DNA from: Clostridiales bacterium
GTDB lineage: Bacteria > Bacillota > Clostridia > Christensenellales > Aristaeellaceae
Assembly (NCBI GenBank): GCA_015056205.1
Contig: SVGS01000007.1
Coordinates: 62,001-126,000, forward strand
Direction: 5' to 3'
Length of the DNA stretch: 64,000 nt
Part shown: one piece after another, positions 51,027-59,910 of the stretch
Layout: each line of letters opens with the position of its first letter
How positions within the stretch are numbered: position 1 is the stretch's first letter
Translations under genes and position numbers: made by a program
Notes under the pieces: generated by a model
Databases searched by the model: none
What the model saw: only the letters and a program-made list of their open reading frames with translations
What the model was told of the DNA's origin: nothing

Positions 51027-51878
51027 ATGGAAAAAAGCAGGTTACTCGTTACAAACATACAAAGATTTTCTCTTCATGATGGACCAGGTATTCGAACAAC
51101 AATCTTTTTGAAAGGATGTAGCCTTCGTTGTCCATGGTGCTCAAATCCGGAGAATATTATGTCGTTTCCAGAAAAATATTCTTGCGACGGGGAAGAAGGC
51201 GTGTATGGGCGATACTATTCATATGACGAATTAGTAAAGGAATGCATAAAAGATAAAAAATACTATTATGGCAAATTGAATCGAAAAGACCAATGGAATA
51301 TAAAATATACAACAGAAATTAACAATCTTCCGGGCGGTATAACATTTAGTGGTGGAGAACCATTAATGCAGATGGAAAGTCTGGAAAAACTATGCAAAAA
51401 ATTACATGATCAGGGAATTCATCTGGCTATTGAAACAAGCCTTTTTGCATCTCCGGATTTATTAGAAATGGCACTGCGAAATATAGATTTGTTTTTTGTA
51501 GACATAAAAATATTAAATAGCGAACAGTGCCTCAATATGGAGCATGGCGATCTACGAAATTATCTGGAAAACATGGACATCTTGTTTCATTGGCGCGATG
51601 ACGAAGGAAACAAAAAACCGGTGATTATTCGTGTTCCGGTTATTGGTGAAAAAACAGAGAGCAAAGAAAACCGAATAAAAGCACATGAACTAATAAAGAA
51701 ATACAAAAACAGCATTCTGAAAATAGAACTGCTGAAAGAACACAATCTGGCAGAAAAAAAATATCGATCATTAGGACGCTTTTCTGCTTATCAAGGTGTA
51801 TCAGACCAAACCATGCAGATCTACAAAGATGAGCTATCAGATCTTGGCATACAGACAGAAATTTGCAGTTTTACATAA
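51027..51878 (+). CDS. glycyl radical enzyme activase (radical SAM)
   Basis: 283 residues. HDGPGIRTTIFLKGCSLRCP and the C-x3-C-x2-C cluster motif (C31, C35, C38) bind the SAM [4Fe-4S] cluster; GGITFSGGEPLMQMESLEKL (~95-115) is the G-G-E motif. It lacks the extra ferredoxin-like cysteines found in many dehydratase activases, so it is organised like PflA. It would abstract a hydrogen from G644 of the enzyme encoded 25 bases upstream. Co-transcription with that gene is clear from spacing. No formate transporter or other fermentation gene is adjacent. Confidence 0.92.
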   Translation: MEKSRLLVTNIQRFSLHDGPGIRTTIFLKGCSLRCPWCSNPENIMSFPEKYSCDGEEGVYGRYYSYDELVKECIKDKKYYYGKLNRKDQWNIKYTTEINNLPGGITFSGGEPLMQMESLEKLCKKLHDQGIHLAIETSLFASPDLLEMALRNIDLFFVDIKILNSEQCLNMEHGDLRNYLENMDILFHWRDDEGNKKPVIIRVPVIGEKTESKENRIKAHELIKKYKNSILKIELLKEHNLAEKKYRSLGRFSAYQGVSDQTMQIYKDELSDLGIQTEICSFT

Positions 51879-51889
51879 AGCTCGTGAAA

Positions 51890-53095
51890 ATGACTATAAG
51901 AGAGAAAGATAACAGAAAAATGATGGATCAAACACACGAAGTTCAAATAACAGCGAACAAAGAGACCCAAAGCAAAAGAACATTCAGAGTGCTGGAAATA
52001 TTTGGGGAGCCGATAAATAAAGGTGGTCAGCAGTCATTTGTTTTATATGCTTTAGAAAATATGGATTTATCAAATATCACTGTTGACCTTTTTACACCTT
52101 ATTACGCAAACAACTTACAATTAATTGGTTTCATAAAAGCACATGGTGGAAAGGTGATTGCCAATGACCTTCCGTTTATTCCGGGAAAGAGCAGGAGGAA
52201 TATAATACCAGTACTTAAGGATGCATTACAAAGAGAGAAATATGATGCCGTCCATATCCATTCTGGAAGCATTACTGCTCTTGCATATTCCGCAAGGGAA
52301 GCATATAGGGCAGGAGTGAAAAAGATCATTGTTCATTCTCATAGCTCCGGAGAAAGCGGAAGTATTAAGCACGATTTGATTAAACTTTATTCAGCGCCGA
52401 TTCTAAGTAAGAACGCAACACATTACTGTGCATGTTCTAATGAAGCGGCAGAGTGGGAGTTTCCAAGAAATGTATGGAAAAAAGTTCAAATCATAAACAA
52501 TGGTATTGATCCAGACCATTTTGCATATGATGTTTATAAACGGAAAGAAATGAGAAAAAAGTATGAGATAGAGAATGAGACGGTCGTACTAGGTCATGTT
52601 GGACGATTTTCGAGAGAAAAGAATCAAGGTTTTTTGGTCGAATTACTTAAGAACTATTTAGCGAAACATCCTGACGAACGAATTAAACTATTGCTTATGG
52701 GAGAAGGAGACAATAAACAGGATGCTAAGAAGAAAGCACATAGATACGGATTAGATGAATACATTGCATTTCCTGAAGACTATGATAAAGTAGCAGAGTT
52801 CATGCAAATGATTGATATCTTTTTGGTTCCGTCCCTCTATGAAGGTTTGTCACTAGTTGCATTAGAAGCACAAGCCTCCGGTCTGCCAGTAATAGCATCG
52901 AACGGACTTCCGCAAAGAGTAAAAGTGACAGATAATATGGAGTTTATTGCTTTGGATAATATAAATGCATGGTGCGAAGCGATTGAAAAACACAAATCTG
53001 ATAAAAGAATAGATAACAGAAGTATCATAAAGAAAGCAGGGTTTGATATCAAGGATACAGCTCGGGCGATACAAGAAATATATATCAGTGGCTGA
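51890..53095 (+). CDS. GT4 glycosyltransferase (EpsF-like)
   Basis: About 401 residues, GT-B. RVLEIFGEPINKGGQQSFVL (~33-52), KYDAVHIHSGSITALAYSA (~115-133), IHSH-type KKIIVHSHSSGESG, VLGHVGRFSREKNQGFLVEL (~225-244) and YEGLSLVALEAQASGLPVIA (~320-339, E-x7-E) match the EpsF/Gal- or GlcNAc-transferase branch. The start is uncertain: ATG 51890 and tandem ATG at 51920/51923 all have weak ribosome sites. It begins about 11 bases after the activase stop, so it shares the operon. Confidence 0.88.
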   Translation: MTIREKDNRKMMDQTHEVQITANKETQSKRTFRVLEIFGEPINKGGQQSFVLYALENMDLSNITVDLFTPYYANNLQLIGFIKAHGGKVIANDLPFIPGKSRRNIIPVLKDALQREKYDAVHIHSGSITALAYSAREAYRAGVKKIIVHSHSSGESGSIKHDLIKLYSAPILSKNATHYCACSNEAAEWEFPRNVWKKVQIINNGIDPDHFAYDVYKRKEMRKKYEIENETVVLGHVGRFSREKNQGFLVELLKNYLAKHPDERIKLLLMGEGDNKQDAKKKAHRYGLDEYIAFPEDYDKVAEFMQMIDIFLVPSLYEGLSLVALEAQASGLPVIASNGLPQRVKVTDNMEFIALDNINAWCEAIEKHKSDKRIDNRSIIKKAGFDIKDTARAIQEIYISG

Positions 53096-53097
53096 TT

Positions 53098-53283
53098 TAC
53101 AGACATCCTTTTGAATTTGCTGTGTTTCCAAGGTTCAATTCGATTACCAGTACAAACTTTCTGAAAGCACTAAATATTTTGGTTAAAGAGATCTTATTCA
53201 AAAATCGAAAAACGAATAACGGAGAAGTAGAAAAGGGAACAAGATGGCAAACACTTCAATATCATATAAAAGAGTTAGCATAA
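53098..53283 (+). pseudogene. coding-like fragment between GT genes
   Basis: A start-less open stretch of 62 codons (HPFEFAVFPRFNSITSTNFL, then KALNILVKEILFKNRK) fills the 148-base gap and runs out of frame into the next GT. It may be the tail of a lost gene; no family is recognised and chance cannot be ruled out. Confidence 0.2.
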
Positions 53284-54125
53284 TTATTCCAGTATATAAT
53301 TGTCATAGTGTGGCTAAGGCGATAGAGAGTATACCAAATGACAGGGCTATTGAAATAATTGTTATTGATGGTGGTTCAGATAAGAAGACAAGAGAGATAA
53401 TTGAATCACATTGCAATCGTATTGATTATTACGTATCAGAAAAAGATCAAGGTCTTTATGACGCGATGAATAAAGGAGTGCGAGTAGCCAAAGGAGAATG
53501 GGTTTTCACTTTAGCAGCAGATGATCAATTGCTCTGCAATCCAGTTCACTTAATTGACCGATATTGTAATGATGAAAGTGATATAATCTGTGGAAAACTA
53601 ATCGCTTTGGATTTTCAGGGTCGTTTCTTTATACTGGAGCCAAATTCCAGCTATCATAAACTGCTAGTAGAATGTACAATCAACCATCCAGGTTGTTTTT
53701 TTCGAAGATCGGTATATGATCGATTTGGCTTCTATGATTTGCGGTATAAATGTGCTGCAGATCATGAGTTTTTTATACGTTTATGGAAGCATAATGCAAA
53801 ATTCAAATTCATTCCAGAAATAATTACTTACTTCTCATATGGAGGCTTGAGCACTAAAAATCACTTTTTTGCATTTCGAGAGGATGTTTTAATTTCTGAT
53901 CAATATAATGTATCACGTCTCATTTCTCGAAGCAACTATATTTTGCGGACCCTAAAGTTTTATGGTTCTAAGGTGAAAGATAGATTACATATTCCGCACA
54001 AAACATATTATATGACGGCAAATCAATTAATGGATGTATTAAGATATCATCCTGAAGTTATCAATAGAGCTTTCCTTGAGAAACTTGAAAAGAAGGGGAC
54101 TATTGTAGGTAATATAGATGTATGA
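53244..54125 (+). CDS. family 2 glycosyltransferase
   Basis: 293-residue GT2 of the WcaA-like group. RVSIIIPVYNCHSVAKAIES, IIVIDGGSDKKTREIIESH (~38-56), YYVSEKDQGLYDAMNKGVRV (~62-81) and FTLAADDQLLCNPVHLI (~89-105, A-D-D as the metal site) are clear, and CAADHEFFIRLWKHNAKF (~172-189) is the C-terminal acceptor motif. AAAGGGAAC precedes ATG 53244. Its last 8 bases overlap the LicD gene. It is similar in plan to the GT2 at 58.6 kb, which shares the D-x-G-[LI]-Y-D-A-M-N motif. Confidence 0.9.
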   Translation: MANTSISYKRVSIIIPVYNCHSVAKAIESIPNDRAIEIIVIDGGSDKKTREIIESHCNRIDYYVSEKDQGLYDAMNKGVRVAKGEWVFTLAADDQLLCNPVHLIDRYCNDESDIICGKLIALDFQGRFFILEPNSSYHKLLVECTINHPGCFFRRSVYDRFGFYDLRYKCAADHEFFIRLWKHNAKFKFIPEIITYFSYGGLSTKNHFFAFREDVLISDQYNVSRLISRSNYILRTLKFYGSKVKDRLHIPHKTYYMTANQLMDVLRYHPEVINRAFLEKLEKKGTIVGNIDV

Positions 54126-55056
54126 TTCAATAAAAACTGCATACCTCAAAATGGGTTTCAAGGGAATTATCAGATACTTATTGCAACAATCAATAGGGAT
54201 GCAGCATTATGAGGACAATATAGACACTATTCTTTATTTTCTGAACTACTATGCAGATATTAAAACATTTCCGAAAGCAACAGGAAACATAAGAAAACTA
54301 CAGGAGGGCGACGTTTTATTATTAAGAATAGTTGATAAAGTTTGCAAAAAATATAAATTTGAATATTGGATAGACGCTGGGACATTATTGGGGGCAGTGA
54401 GGCATAAAGGGTTTATCCCATGGGATGATGATATGGATATAAACATGATGAGAGAAACATACGAAAAAGCAAGACCCATCCTAGAAAAAGAATTAGGGCA
54501 GTATGGGATTTCAGTACAGGAGAAGACTGAAGAACCTATCGCGCACACTGGGATAGGTTATCACCATAACAAAACAGGTTTGTGGATTGATCTTTTCCCT
54601 TTTGAATATTCCACTGTTGATTCTAAGAGAGCTGAGGAAATTAAAGAGTATAATTGGCATTGCTTAAAATATCAGAAAGTATGGAGAAATAAAAAAAATA
54701 AATATACTCGGGAGCAGATGTTTTCACGAAGAAAAAAGATGATACCTGAAATTTGCGATAGAGAACATGCAAAATCAATTATCAATTGTCCGGAATGGTG
54801 TCCCAAACCAATGGTCTTCCCAATGGAAACGATTCTACCTGCTAGACCTATAATGTTTGAAGGATATGGAATTTTAGCGCCACAAAAACCTGAAGAGTAT
54901 TTAACTGTTTTTTATGGAAACTATATGGGATTTCCCAAATCGGGATTGATGCATCATGGTGACAAAAATGGCAATTTAGCAGAGCGAGCTAAAATACATG
55001 GAATAGATATGGATCAGATTCTTGAGGAATTGGAACATATATTCAACAGCATTTAG
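54118..55056 (+). CDS. LicD-family phosphotransferase
   Basis: 312 residues. After ~85 leading residues comes the LicD core: YWIDAGTLLGAVRHKGFIPW (~83-102) and DDDMDINMMRETYEKARPIL (~103-122), with the nucleotidyl-transferase-like G-T-L-L-G and D-D-D-x-D. Later, GLWIDLFPFEY fits the family. LicD proteins transfer phosphocholine, phosphoribitol or similar groups from CDP-alcohols to glycans. The next two genes, an IspD/TarI-like cytidylyltransferase and an SDR, would make the CDP donor, so the three form a cassette. It overlaps the preceding GT by 8 bases. Confidence 0.9.
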   Translation: MYDSIKTAYLKMGFKGIIRYLLQQSIGMQHYEDNIDTILYFLNYYADIKTFPKATGNIRKLQEGDVLLLRIVDKVCKKYKFEYWIDAGTLLGAVRHKGFIPWDDDMDINMMRETYEKARPILEKELGQYGISVQEKTEEPIAHTGIGYHHNKTGLWIDLFPFEYSTVDSKRAEEIKEYNWHCLKYQKVWRNKKNKYTREQMFSRRKKMIPEICDREHAKSIINCPEWCPKPMVFPMETILPARPIMFEGYGILAPQKPEEYLTVFYGNYMGFPKSGLMHHGDKNGNLAERAKIHGIDMDQILEELEHIFNSI

Positions 55057-55069
55057 CAGGAGTATTGTT

Positions 55070-55786
55070 ATGAATGTAGCTTTAATTATTGCTGGTGGTT
55101 CTGGCAAACGAATGGGACAGGATATACCAAAGCAGTTTATTCATATCTATGATAAGCCAGTAATTATATACACTTTAGAGAGTTTTCAAAACCATCCACA
55201 AATTGATATGATTGATGTGGTATGTTTAGAAGGATGGCAGGAGGTATTGCAGGCATACTCAAAACAATTTAATATTTCTAAACTAAGAACAATCGTTTCA
55301 GGAGGAAAAACGGGGCAAGAGTCAATCAGAAATGGTGTTTATGCCATGGAGGGAAGGGTAAGTGATGATGATATAGTTATTATACATGATGGTATAAGAC
55401 CGCTCGTGGATGAGTATGTTCTGACCGATGTAATTGTAAAGGCGAAAACATATGGGAACGCCGTAACAGCTATGCCCTACAATGAACAGATTTTTATCAT
55501 GGATGATGATATAAGCACCATCAATTATATTCCTAGAGAACGATTGAGAAGAGTATCTACTCCGCAAGCATATCATTATGGAAAACTAAAATGGGCTTAT
55601 CATGAAGCATATGATAAACAAATTGGGATATTTGGATCATCTTATACAAATACTATGATGGTTGAATTGGGTGAACGTCTCTATTTTGCTGCTGGATCGG
55701 AAAAAAACATAAAACTTACCTCGCGGGATGATTTAGAAATATTTAAAGCATACCTAAAACTTGAAAAGGATATTTGGTTAAAGTAG
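55070..55786 (+). CDS. IspD/TarI-like cytidylyltransferase
   Basis: 238 residues. NVALIIAGGSGKRMGQDIPK (~2-21) is the CTP-binding A-G-G-x-G-x-R-M-x-x-x-x-P-K-Q loop. VIIHDGIRPLVDEYVLTDVI (~105-125), INYIPRERLRRVSTPQAYHY and the late KLTSRDDLEIFKAYL (T-x-x-D-D-L-E-I) complete the family. It makes a CDP-activated product. Beside LicD and an SDR, a TarI-type role (CDP-ribitol or a related polyol) is likelier than isoprenoid synthesis. AGGAG precedes ATG 55070; the open frame before it is not coding. Confidence 0.88.
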   Translation: MNVALIIAGGSGKRMGQDIPKQFIHIYDKPVIIYTLESFQNHPQIDMIDVVCLEGWQEVLQAYSKQFNISKLRTIVSGGKTGQESIRNGVYAMEGRVSDDDIVIIHDGIRPLVDEYVLTDVIVKAKTYGNAVTAMPYNEQIFIMDDDISTINYIPRERLRRVSTPQAYHYGKLKWAYHEAYDKQIGIFGSSYTNTMMVELGERLYFAAGSEKNIKLTSRDDLEIFKAYLKLEKDIWLK

Positions 55787-55794
55787 GAGCAGAG

Positions 55795-56859
55795 ATGAAT
55801 CTTTATACGAATGAACGTTATTTGGCCGATATCGGATATGTTTGCCAACTGGATCTACCATGGGAAAAAATAAAAGAGAAAAACATTTTCCTGTCTGGAG
55901 CAACAGGAATGATAGGGTCCTTCTTTGTTGATGTTCTTTTGTATAAGGACATAGGTATTAATGTGTGTGCCATCAGCCGTGATACTGAAAAAGCGAAGAT
56001 GCGGTTTTCAAAATGGGGGAGCAACAAGTATTTACACCTTATTGAATGCGACATAAATATAAATGAAAATCTTCTCACCGGTTTTAAAAACGATATACAG
56101 TTTGATTATTGCCTACATTTAGCCTCAAACACACACCCCGTGCAATACGCTACAGACCCAATAGGTACGATTATGACCAATATCATTGGGCTAAAGAATA
56201 TGCTTGATTATGCTGTCGATCATCAAGTTAATAGATTCGTTTTTGCGAGTTCAAATGAGATTTATGGAGAAAACAGGGGAGACAAGATCTTGTTTGACGA
56301 GAGATACTGCGGCTATATTGACTCAAACACGATGAGAGCTGGCTATCCTGAAAGTAAACGATGCGGAGAAGCATTGTGTCAAGCATACATTTCACAGAAG
56401 AAGTTGGATGTTGTTATTCCACGTTTCACAAGAACGTATGGTCCGACTATGTTAATGAACGATACGAAAGCTATTAGTCAGTTTATAAAAAATGGAATAT
56501 CAAGAGAGGATATAGTTCTTAAATCTGAAGGAAATCAGTATTTCAGTTATACATATGTGGCAGATGCCGTGAGTGGTTTATTGACTGTAATGCTAAATGG
56601 TGACAAGGGAGAAGCATATAATATTTCTGATAAGGAATCTGACATAAAATTAAGAGACCTTGCAATGATCATAGCCAAGATAGCAGGGACAAAGGTAGTT
56701 TATGATAGTCCTGATGTAATTGAAGCTGCAGGATACAGTAAATCTACAATTGCAAGATTGGATGGAAGTAAGTTATGCCAATTGGGATGGAAACCACGGT
56801 ACAATATTATTACTGGAGTCAATCAGACAATCAATATATTACGAGAAAGTTTATCTTGA
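55795..56859 (+). CDS. NAD-dependent epimerase/dehydratase (extended SDR)
   Basis: 354 residues. IFLSGATGMIGSFFVDVLLY (~28-47) is the NAD(P)-binding G-x-x-G-x-x-G. FVFASSNEIYGENRGDKILF (~138-157) and AGYPESKRCGEALCQAYISQ (~175-194, Y-x3-K) are the catalytic region. It follows the cytidylyltransferase by 8 bases with AGGAGCAGAG as ribosome site. Possible jobs are making the polyol or keto-sugar precursor of the CDP donor, or an ordinary sugar epimerisation. It is not a TarJ-type alcohol dehydrogenase. It ends the operon; about 560 non-coding bases follow. Confidence 0.85.
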   Translation: MNLYTNERYLADIGYVCQLDLPWEKIKEKNIFLSGATGMIGSFFVDVLLYKDIGINVCAISRDTEKAKMRFSKWGSNKYLHLIECDININENLLTGFKNDIQFDYCLHLASNTHPVQYATDPIGTIMTNIIGLKNMLDYAVDHQVNRFVFASSNEIYGENRGDKILFDERYCGYIDSNTMRAGYPESKRCGEALCQAYISQKKLDVVIPRFTRTYGPTMLMNDTKAISQFIKNGISREDIVLKSEGNQYFSYTYVADAVSGLLTVMLNGDKGEAYNISDKESDIKLRDLAMIIAKIAGTKVVYDSPDVIEAAGYSKSTIARLDGSKLCQLGWKPRYNIITGVNQTINILRESLS

Positions 56860-57419
56860 GAAGATGTTGCTTTTTCGCATGATACAATTTTCAAAACTTC
56901 GTGATGGCGTTTTATAATGATCGTAATGGTATATTCCTCAATTAAAAATCTCAGAATGAAATCGAGTGGTTGACAAAAATGATAGTAGGGAATATATACA
57001 ACTATGTGAAACAATCAAATTGTGCATTTCAGACTACAGAGTGGTAATCACCATCTAACAATCCGCAAAGACACGTTTACTAACAATTGTTTTTTGTTTC
57101 TGCACATACATACTAACAACACTTGTTCACCGTATGATTGATGACTCAATAGTAATAAATCTTGTAATTATTTCATATTAATATTAAGTTCCACAATTTT
57201 ACTATCTCGTGAGCTCAGTGGTGGTTGAATCCCTTACAGCAAAGGGAGTCTCGCAAATAATCGACAGAAAAACAGCAAGTAGAATTCTATCTCGTTTCTA
57301 CCTCATAACCTACGACCTCTTAGAGCCGTTATGCCATGTAAACCCTTGAAAGATCAAAGAGTCCAGGCCAGTCATCCGCTAACGAGATAGAAAAAAGCGC
57401 GGAAGTTAACAATTAAAGT
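56860..57419 (+). promoter_or_regulatory. 560-base non-coding stretch with a promoter and structured leader
   Basis: No gene is supported here. TTGACA (56970-56975), 17 bases, then TATATA (56993-56998) is a likely promoter, giving a leader of roughly 410 bases before the next gene. CTATCTCGTT (57287-57296) is perfectly inverted as AACGAGATAG (57381-57390); CTATCTCGT also occurs directly at 57202-57210. AAAAAA follows the last arm. The layout could serve as a regulated leader, but no known riboswitch was recognised. Confidence 0.5.
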
Positions 57420-58526
57420 ATGAAACAAGACAAAATGGAGAGTAATTTGGAAAATAAGATATTAATTAGCATAGTCGTTCCTTGTTACAACGCAAAAGAG
57501 GATCTACTTGTTGAAGCACTAAAAAGCATCAGAGAACAATCATATAAATCATTTGAGATAATTGTAATCGATGATGGAAGCGCAGAAGAATACCATAATA
57601 TTCTTGTTAAACATATAGACCGAGAAAATGAAAGACTGATTACGATTGACAAGTCAGGTGTATCCGAAGCAAGAAATATTGGAATTCAAGAAGCACGAGG
57701 AGATTACATATGTTTTATAGATGCTGATGATCTAGTATCATCAGATTTTTTATCAAGAGCTGTATTTTACCAGCAACTTACAGATGCGGATTTTATAATA
57801 GGTGGTGTAGAGCAACATCAAGATAGAAGTGAAATAAAATGTAGTACATTAAGAAATCAAACGATATATCAATTGTATAATGCGAGCGATCTCGCATTGT
57901 TGGTGCCTCATTTCATTGGCTCTAAATTCATGATTTGTTTCCCGGGAGGATATATTTCAAGGGGGCCGGTTGCACGGCTTATCAGAAAAGGTCTTGCTAA
58001 TAAAATAGGTTTTGATAAAACCATTACAATAGGCGAAGATCTTGTTTGGAATCAAAGAATATTAAGAGAAGAAATAAGAGTATGTGTGGTCAAAGAATGT
58101 TGGTATCATTATTGGAGTAATCCGGAGTCAAAGACGCATAAACAGGATGACTTTATTTTTTTTGAGTTGGAAAAACAGATTTATGCTTTATGGGATATCC
58201 TTGACACAGAAGAAACTATGGTATACAAATCGTTAATAGAGCATCACTTCGAATCTTTACATACATGCTGGGACTTATGCCTTAGTAAGTTGAAAAAAAA
58301 AGACAAGAAGAAGTATCGTGAAACAGCAGAATATATATATAAAAGTAAAATATGGGAAGCAATATGTTGCAAGAGAACATATAAAATCTCAACAATGAAA
58401 AGGAAAATTGTAATATTACTGTGTAGAATGAGAGGATATTTTTTCCTGCTTGCCATGAAGGATTTATTACAAAGGATTATAATGAAAAGACAAGCAGTAA
58501 AAAAAAGCGAAAGTCAAATATGGTAA
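57420..58526 (+). CDS. family 2 glycosyltransferase
   Basis: 368-residue GT2. ILISIVVPCYNAKEDLLVEA, IIVIDDGSAEEYHNILVKHI (~47-66), SEARNIGIQEARGDYICFID (~82-101) and the metal site DADDLVSSDFLSRA (~101-114) are canonical. FDKTITIGEDLVWNQRILRE (~200-219) is the G-E-D acceptor motif. The C-terminal ~110 residues are very basic with an amphipathic character. Start: ATG 57420 has only GGAAG ~16 bases upstream; ATG 57435 is an alternative. It begins a new transcription unit after the long leader. Confidence 0.88.
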   Translation: MKQDKMESNLENKILISIVVPCYNAKEDLLVEALKSIREQSYKSFEIIVIDDGSAEEYHNILVKHIDRENERLITIDKSGVSEARNIGIQEARGDYICFIDADDLVSSDFLSRAVFYQQLTDADFIIGGVEQHQDRSEIKCSTLRNQTIYQLYNASDLALLVPHFIGSKFMICFPGGYISRGPVARLIRKGLANKIGFDKTITIGEDLVWNQRILREEIRVCVVKECWYHYWSNPESKTHKQDDFIFFELEKQIYALWDILDTEETMVYKSLIEHHFESLHTCWDLCLSKLKKKDKKKYRETAEYIYKSKIWEAICCKRTYKISTMKRKIVILLCRMRGYFFLLAMKDLLQRIIMKRQAVKKSESQIW

Positions 58527-58601
58527 TTTTATAGTTTCAGATAGAAATTGTATATTGATAGAGATAAAAGAAACAACTGTCAGTATAAGAAGGAACAATC
58601 A

Positions 58602-59705
58602 ATGAAAAGGGCGATAAAAAACAAGCAAAAAACAATTGAATCTAATAACCAAATGATGGGTAATACGGGGATTAGAAGAACTTCATCCATAGATACGAAC
58701 AAATTAGAGGCGGCCTATGTGCGATATCAGCATCAACATATTCCCAAGGACAAGTATCAGTTTGACAAAATAAGGAGTAAAGAAAAAAAAATAATATTCC
58801 AGAAAAAAAATATAGAAAACAATTATGGAACTTTTGTAAAGGTTTCTGTTATCACAGTAACTTACAATGCAGAGAAAGATATAGGCACGACAATTCAATC
58901 CGTTCTAGATCAGACTTGTAGCGATATTGAATATTTGATTCAGGATGGAATGTCAGAAGATCGGACATTAGAAATAGCGCGAAAGTATGAATGTGAGTTT
59001 AAAATGAAAGGAATTCGATATTCTATTGTAACGAAAAAGGATCATGGAATATACGATGCCATGAATGCTGCGGTTGAGAAGGTTAATGGGATTTATGTTA
59101 TATTTATGAATGCGGGAGACAGATTAGTAAATAATCACACGATTGAGGATTTTTGCAATATAGTTAAGCAGAATGATAATGCGATTTATTATGGCGATAC
59201 AATTTTGGAAAAAGAGGGATTATACAAATACAAATATGCCGCGGATACATCCGATGCCATGAGAGGTATTCCCTTTTGTCATCAAAGTGTTTTTACACCA
59301 CGAACCCTTTTGATCAAAAATCAATTTAATACTTATTATAGAATATGTGCAGACTATGATTTTTATGCCAAAGCATACCGTGAAGGGGTTCAGTTCATAA
59401 GAATGAATCATGCTATATCAATCTACCAAAGCGTTGGTTTTTCGTCCAGAGATGGTGGAAAACAATCAGGCTTTGAAAAGAATGAAATTTCTTTGAAATA
59501 TGGGTTTATAACAAAACAAGACTACAAAAAAGAAAAAAGAGAAATCTTATTCAATTCTGGTAAGATCAGAGTAATAAAGATCATGAAACATTTTTTCCCT
59601 ATTCAAATTAGAAAACAACGGAGATATCGGATTTTAAAAAGAGATGGCTGGCAGGAGAAAATCGAATATGAAAGAGCGAAATGTAATGCTGAAATAAATA
59701 ATTAA
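58602..59705 (+). CDS. family 2 glycosyltransferase with N-terminal extension
   Basis: About 367 residues. An unusual lysine-rich extension of ~80 residues (AYVRYQHQHIPKDKYQFDKI) precedes a WcaA-like catalytic domain: VSVITVTYNAEKDIGTTIQS (~85-104), YLIQDGMSEDRTLEIARKYE, KKDHGIYDAMNAAVEKVNGI (~147-166) and VIFMNAGDRLVNN (~168-180). FNTYYRICADYDFYAKAYRE fits the C-terminal motif. In the family I/L-Y-D-A-M-N is followed by N-A-G-D or A-D-D, as here. AGAAGGAAC precedes ATG 58602. The role of the extension is unknown; it may bind the membrane or a partner. Confidence 0.86.
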   Translation: MKRAIKNKQKTIESNNQMMGNTGIRRTSSIDTNKLEAAYVRYQHQHIPKDKYQFDKIRSKEKKIIFQKKNIENNYGTFVKVSVITVTYNAEKDIGTTIQSVLDQTCSDIEYLIQDGMSEDRTLEIARKYECEFKMKGIRYSIVTKKDHGIYDAMNAAVEKVNGIYVIFMNAGDRLVNNHTIEDFCNIVKQNDNAIYYGDTILEKEGLYKYKYAADTSDAMRGIPFCHQSVFTPRTLLIKNQFNTYYRICADYDFYAKAYREGVQFIRMNHAISIYQSVGFSSRDGGKQSGFEKNEISLKYGFITKQDYKKEKREILFNSGKIRVIKIMKHFFPIQIRKQRRYRILKRDGWQEKIEYERAKCNAEINN

Positions 59706-59776
59706 ACGGGGTAGAGAATTATTCCTACAGGGTGAGGATAAAGTGATAAAAAATATGCTTCATCGTTTTGTTACTT

Positions 59777-59797
59777 GAAGGCTGTAAAAAAGCCTTC
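59777..59797 (+). other. hairpin in the 205-base gap before the flippase
   Basis: GAAGGCT (59777-59783) pairs with AGCCTTC (59791-59797) across a 7-base loop. No T-run follows, so it is not a typical terminator. The rest of 59706-59910 holds no gene I can support. Confidence 0.45.
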
Positions 59798-59910
59798 CAG
59801 AAGGTTGGGGAATCAAAACATACATTTATGTATTTTTAAGCAGACTATGGCTCATAGATTCAACAATAAAGCTACTAATCAAGGCAGTGATCAATGAAGG
59901 GCGATGATTC

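Noticed and set aside
48986..51878. Housekeeping pyruvate formate-lyase and PflA
   Set aside because: The enzyme is too short, has C-x-E instead of C-C in the thiyl loop, and has no fermentation neighbours.
55070..55786. Plain assignment as isoprenoid ispD
   Set aside because: LicD and an SDR flank it in a glycan operon, favouring a TarI-like role; kept open until a second ispD is looked for.
57202..57250. tRNA-like fragment (GAGCTCAGTGG ... GGTTGAATCCC)
   Set aside because: No acceptor or anticodon stem can be paired and the T-loop lacks a base; treated as chance.
59777..59797. Terminator before the Wzx flippase
   Set aside because: A good stem, but no T-run on the + strand.
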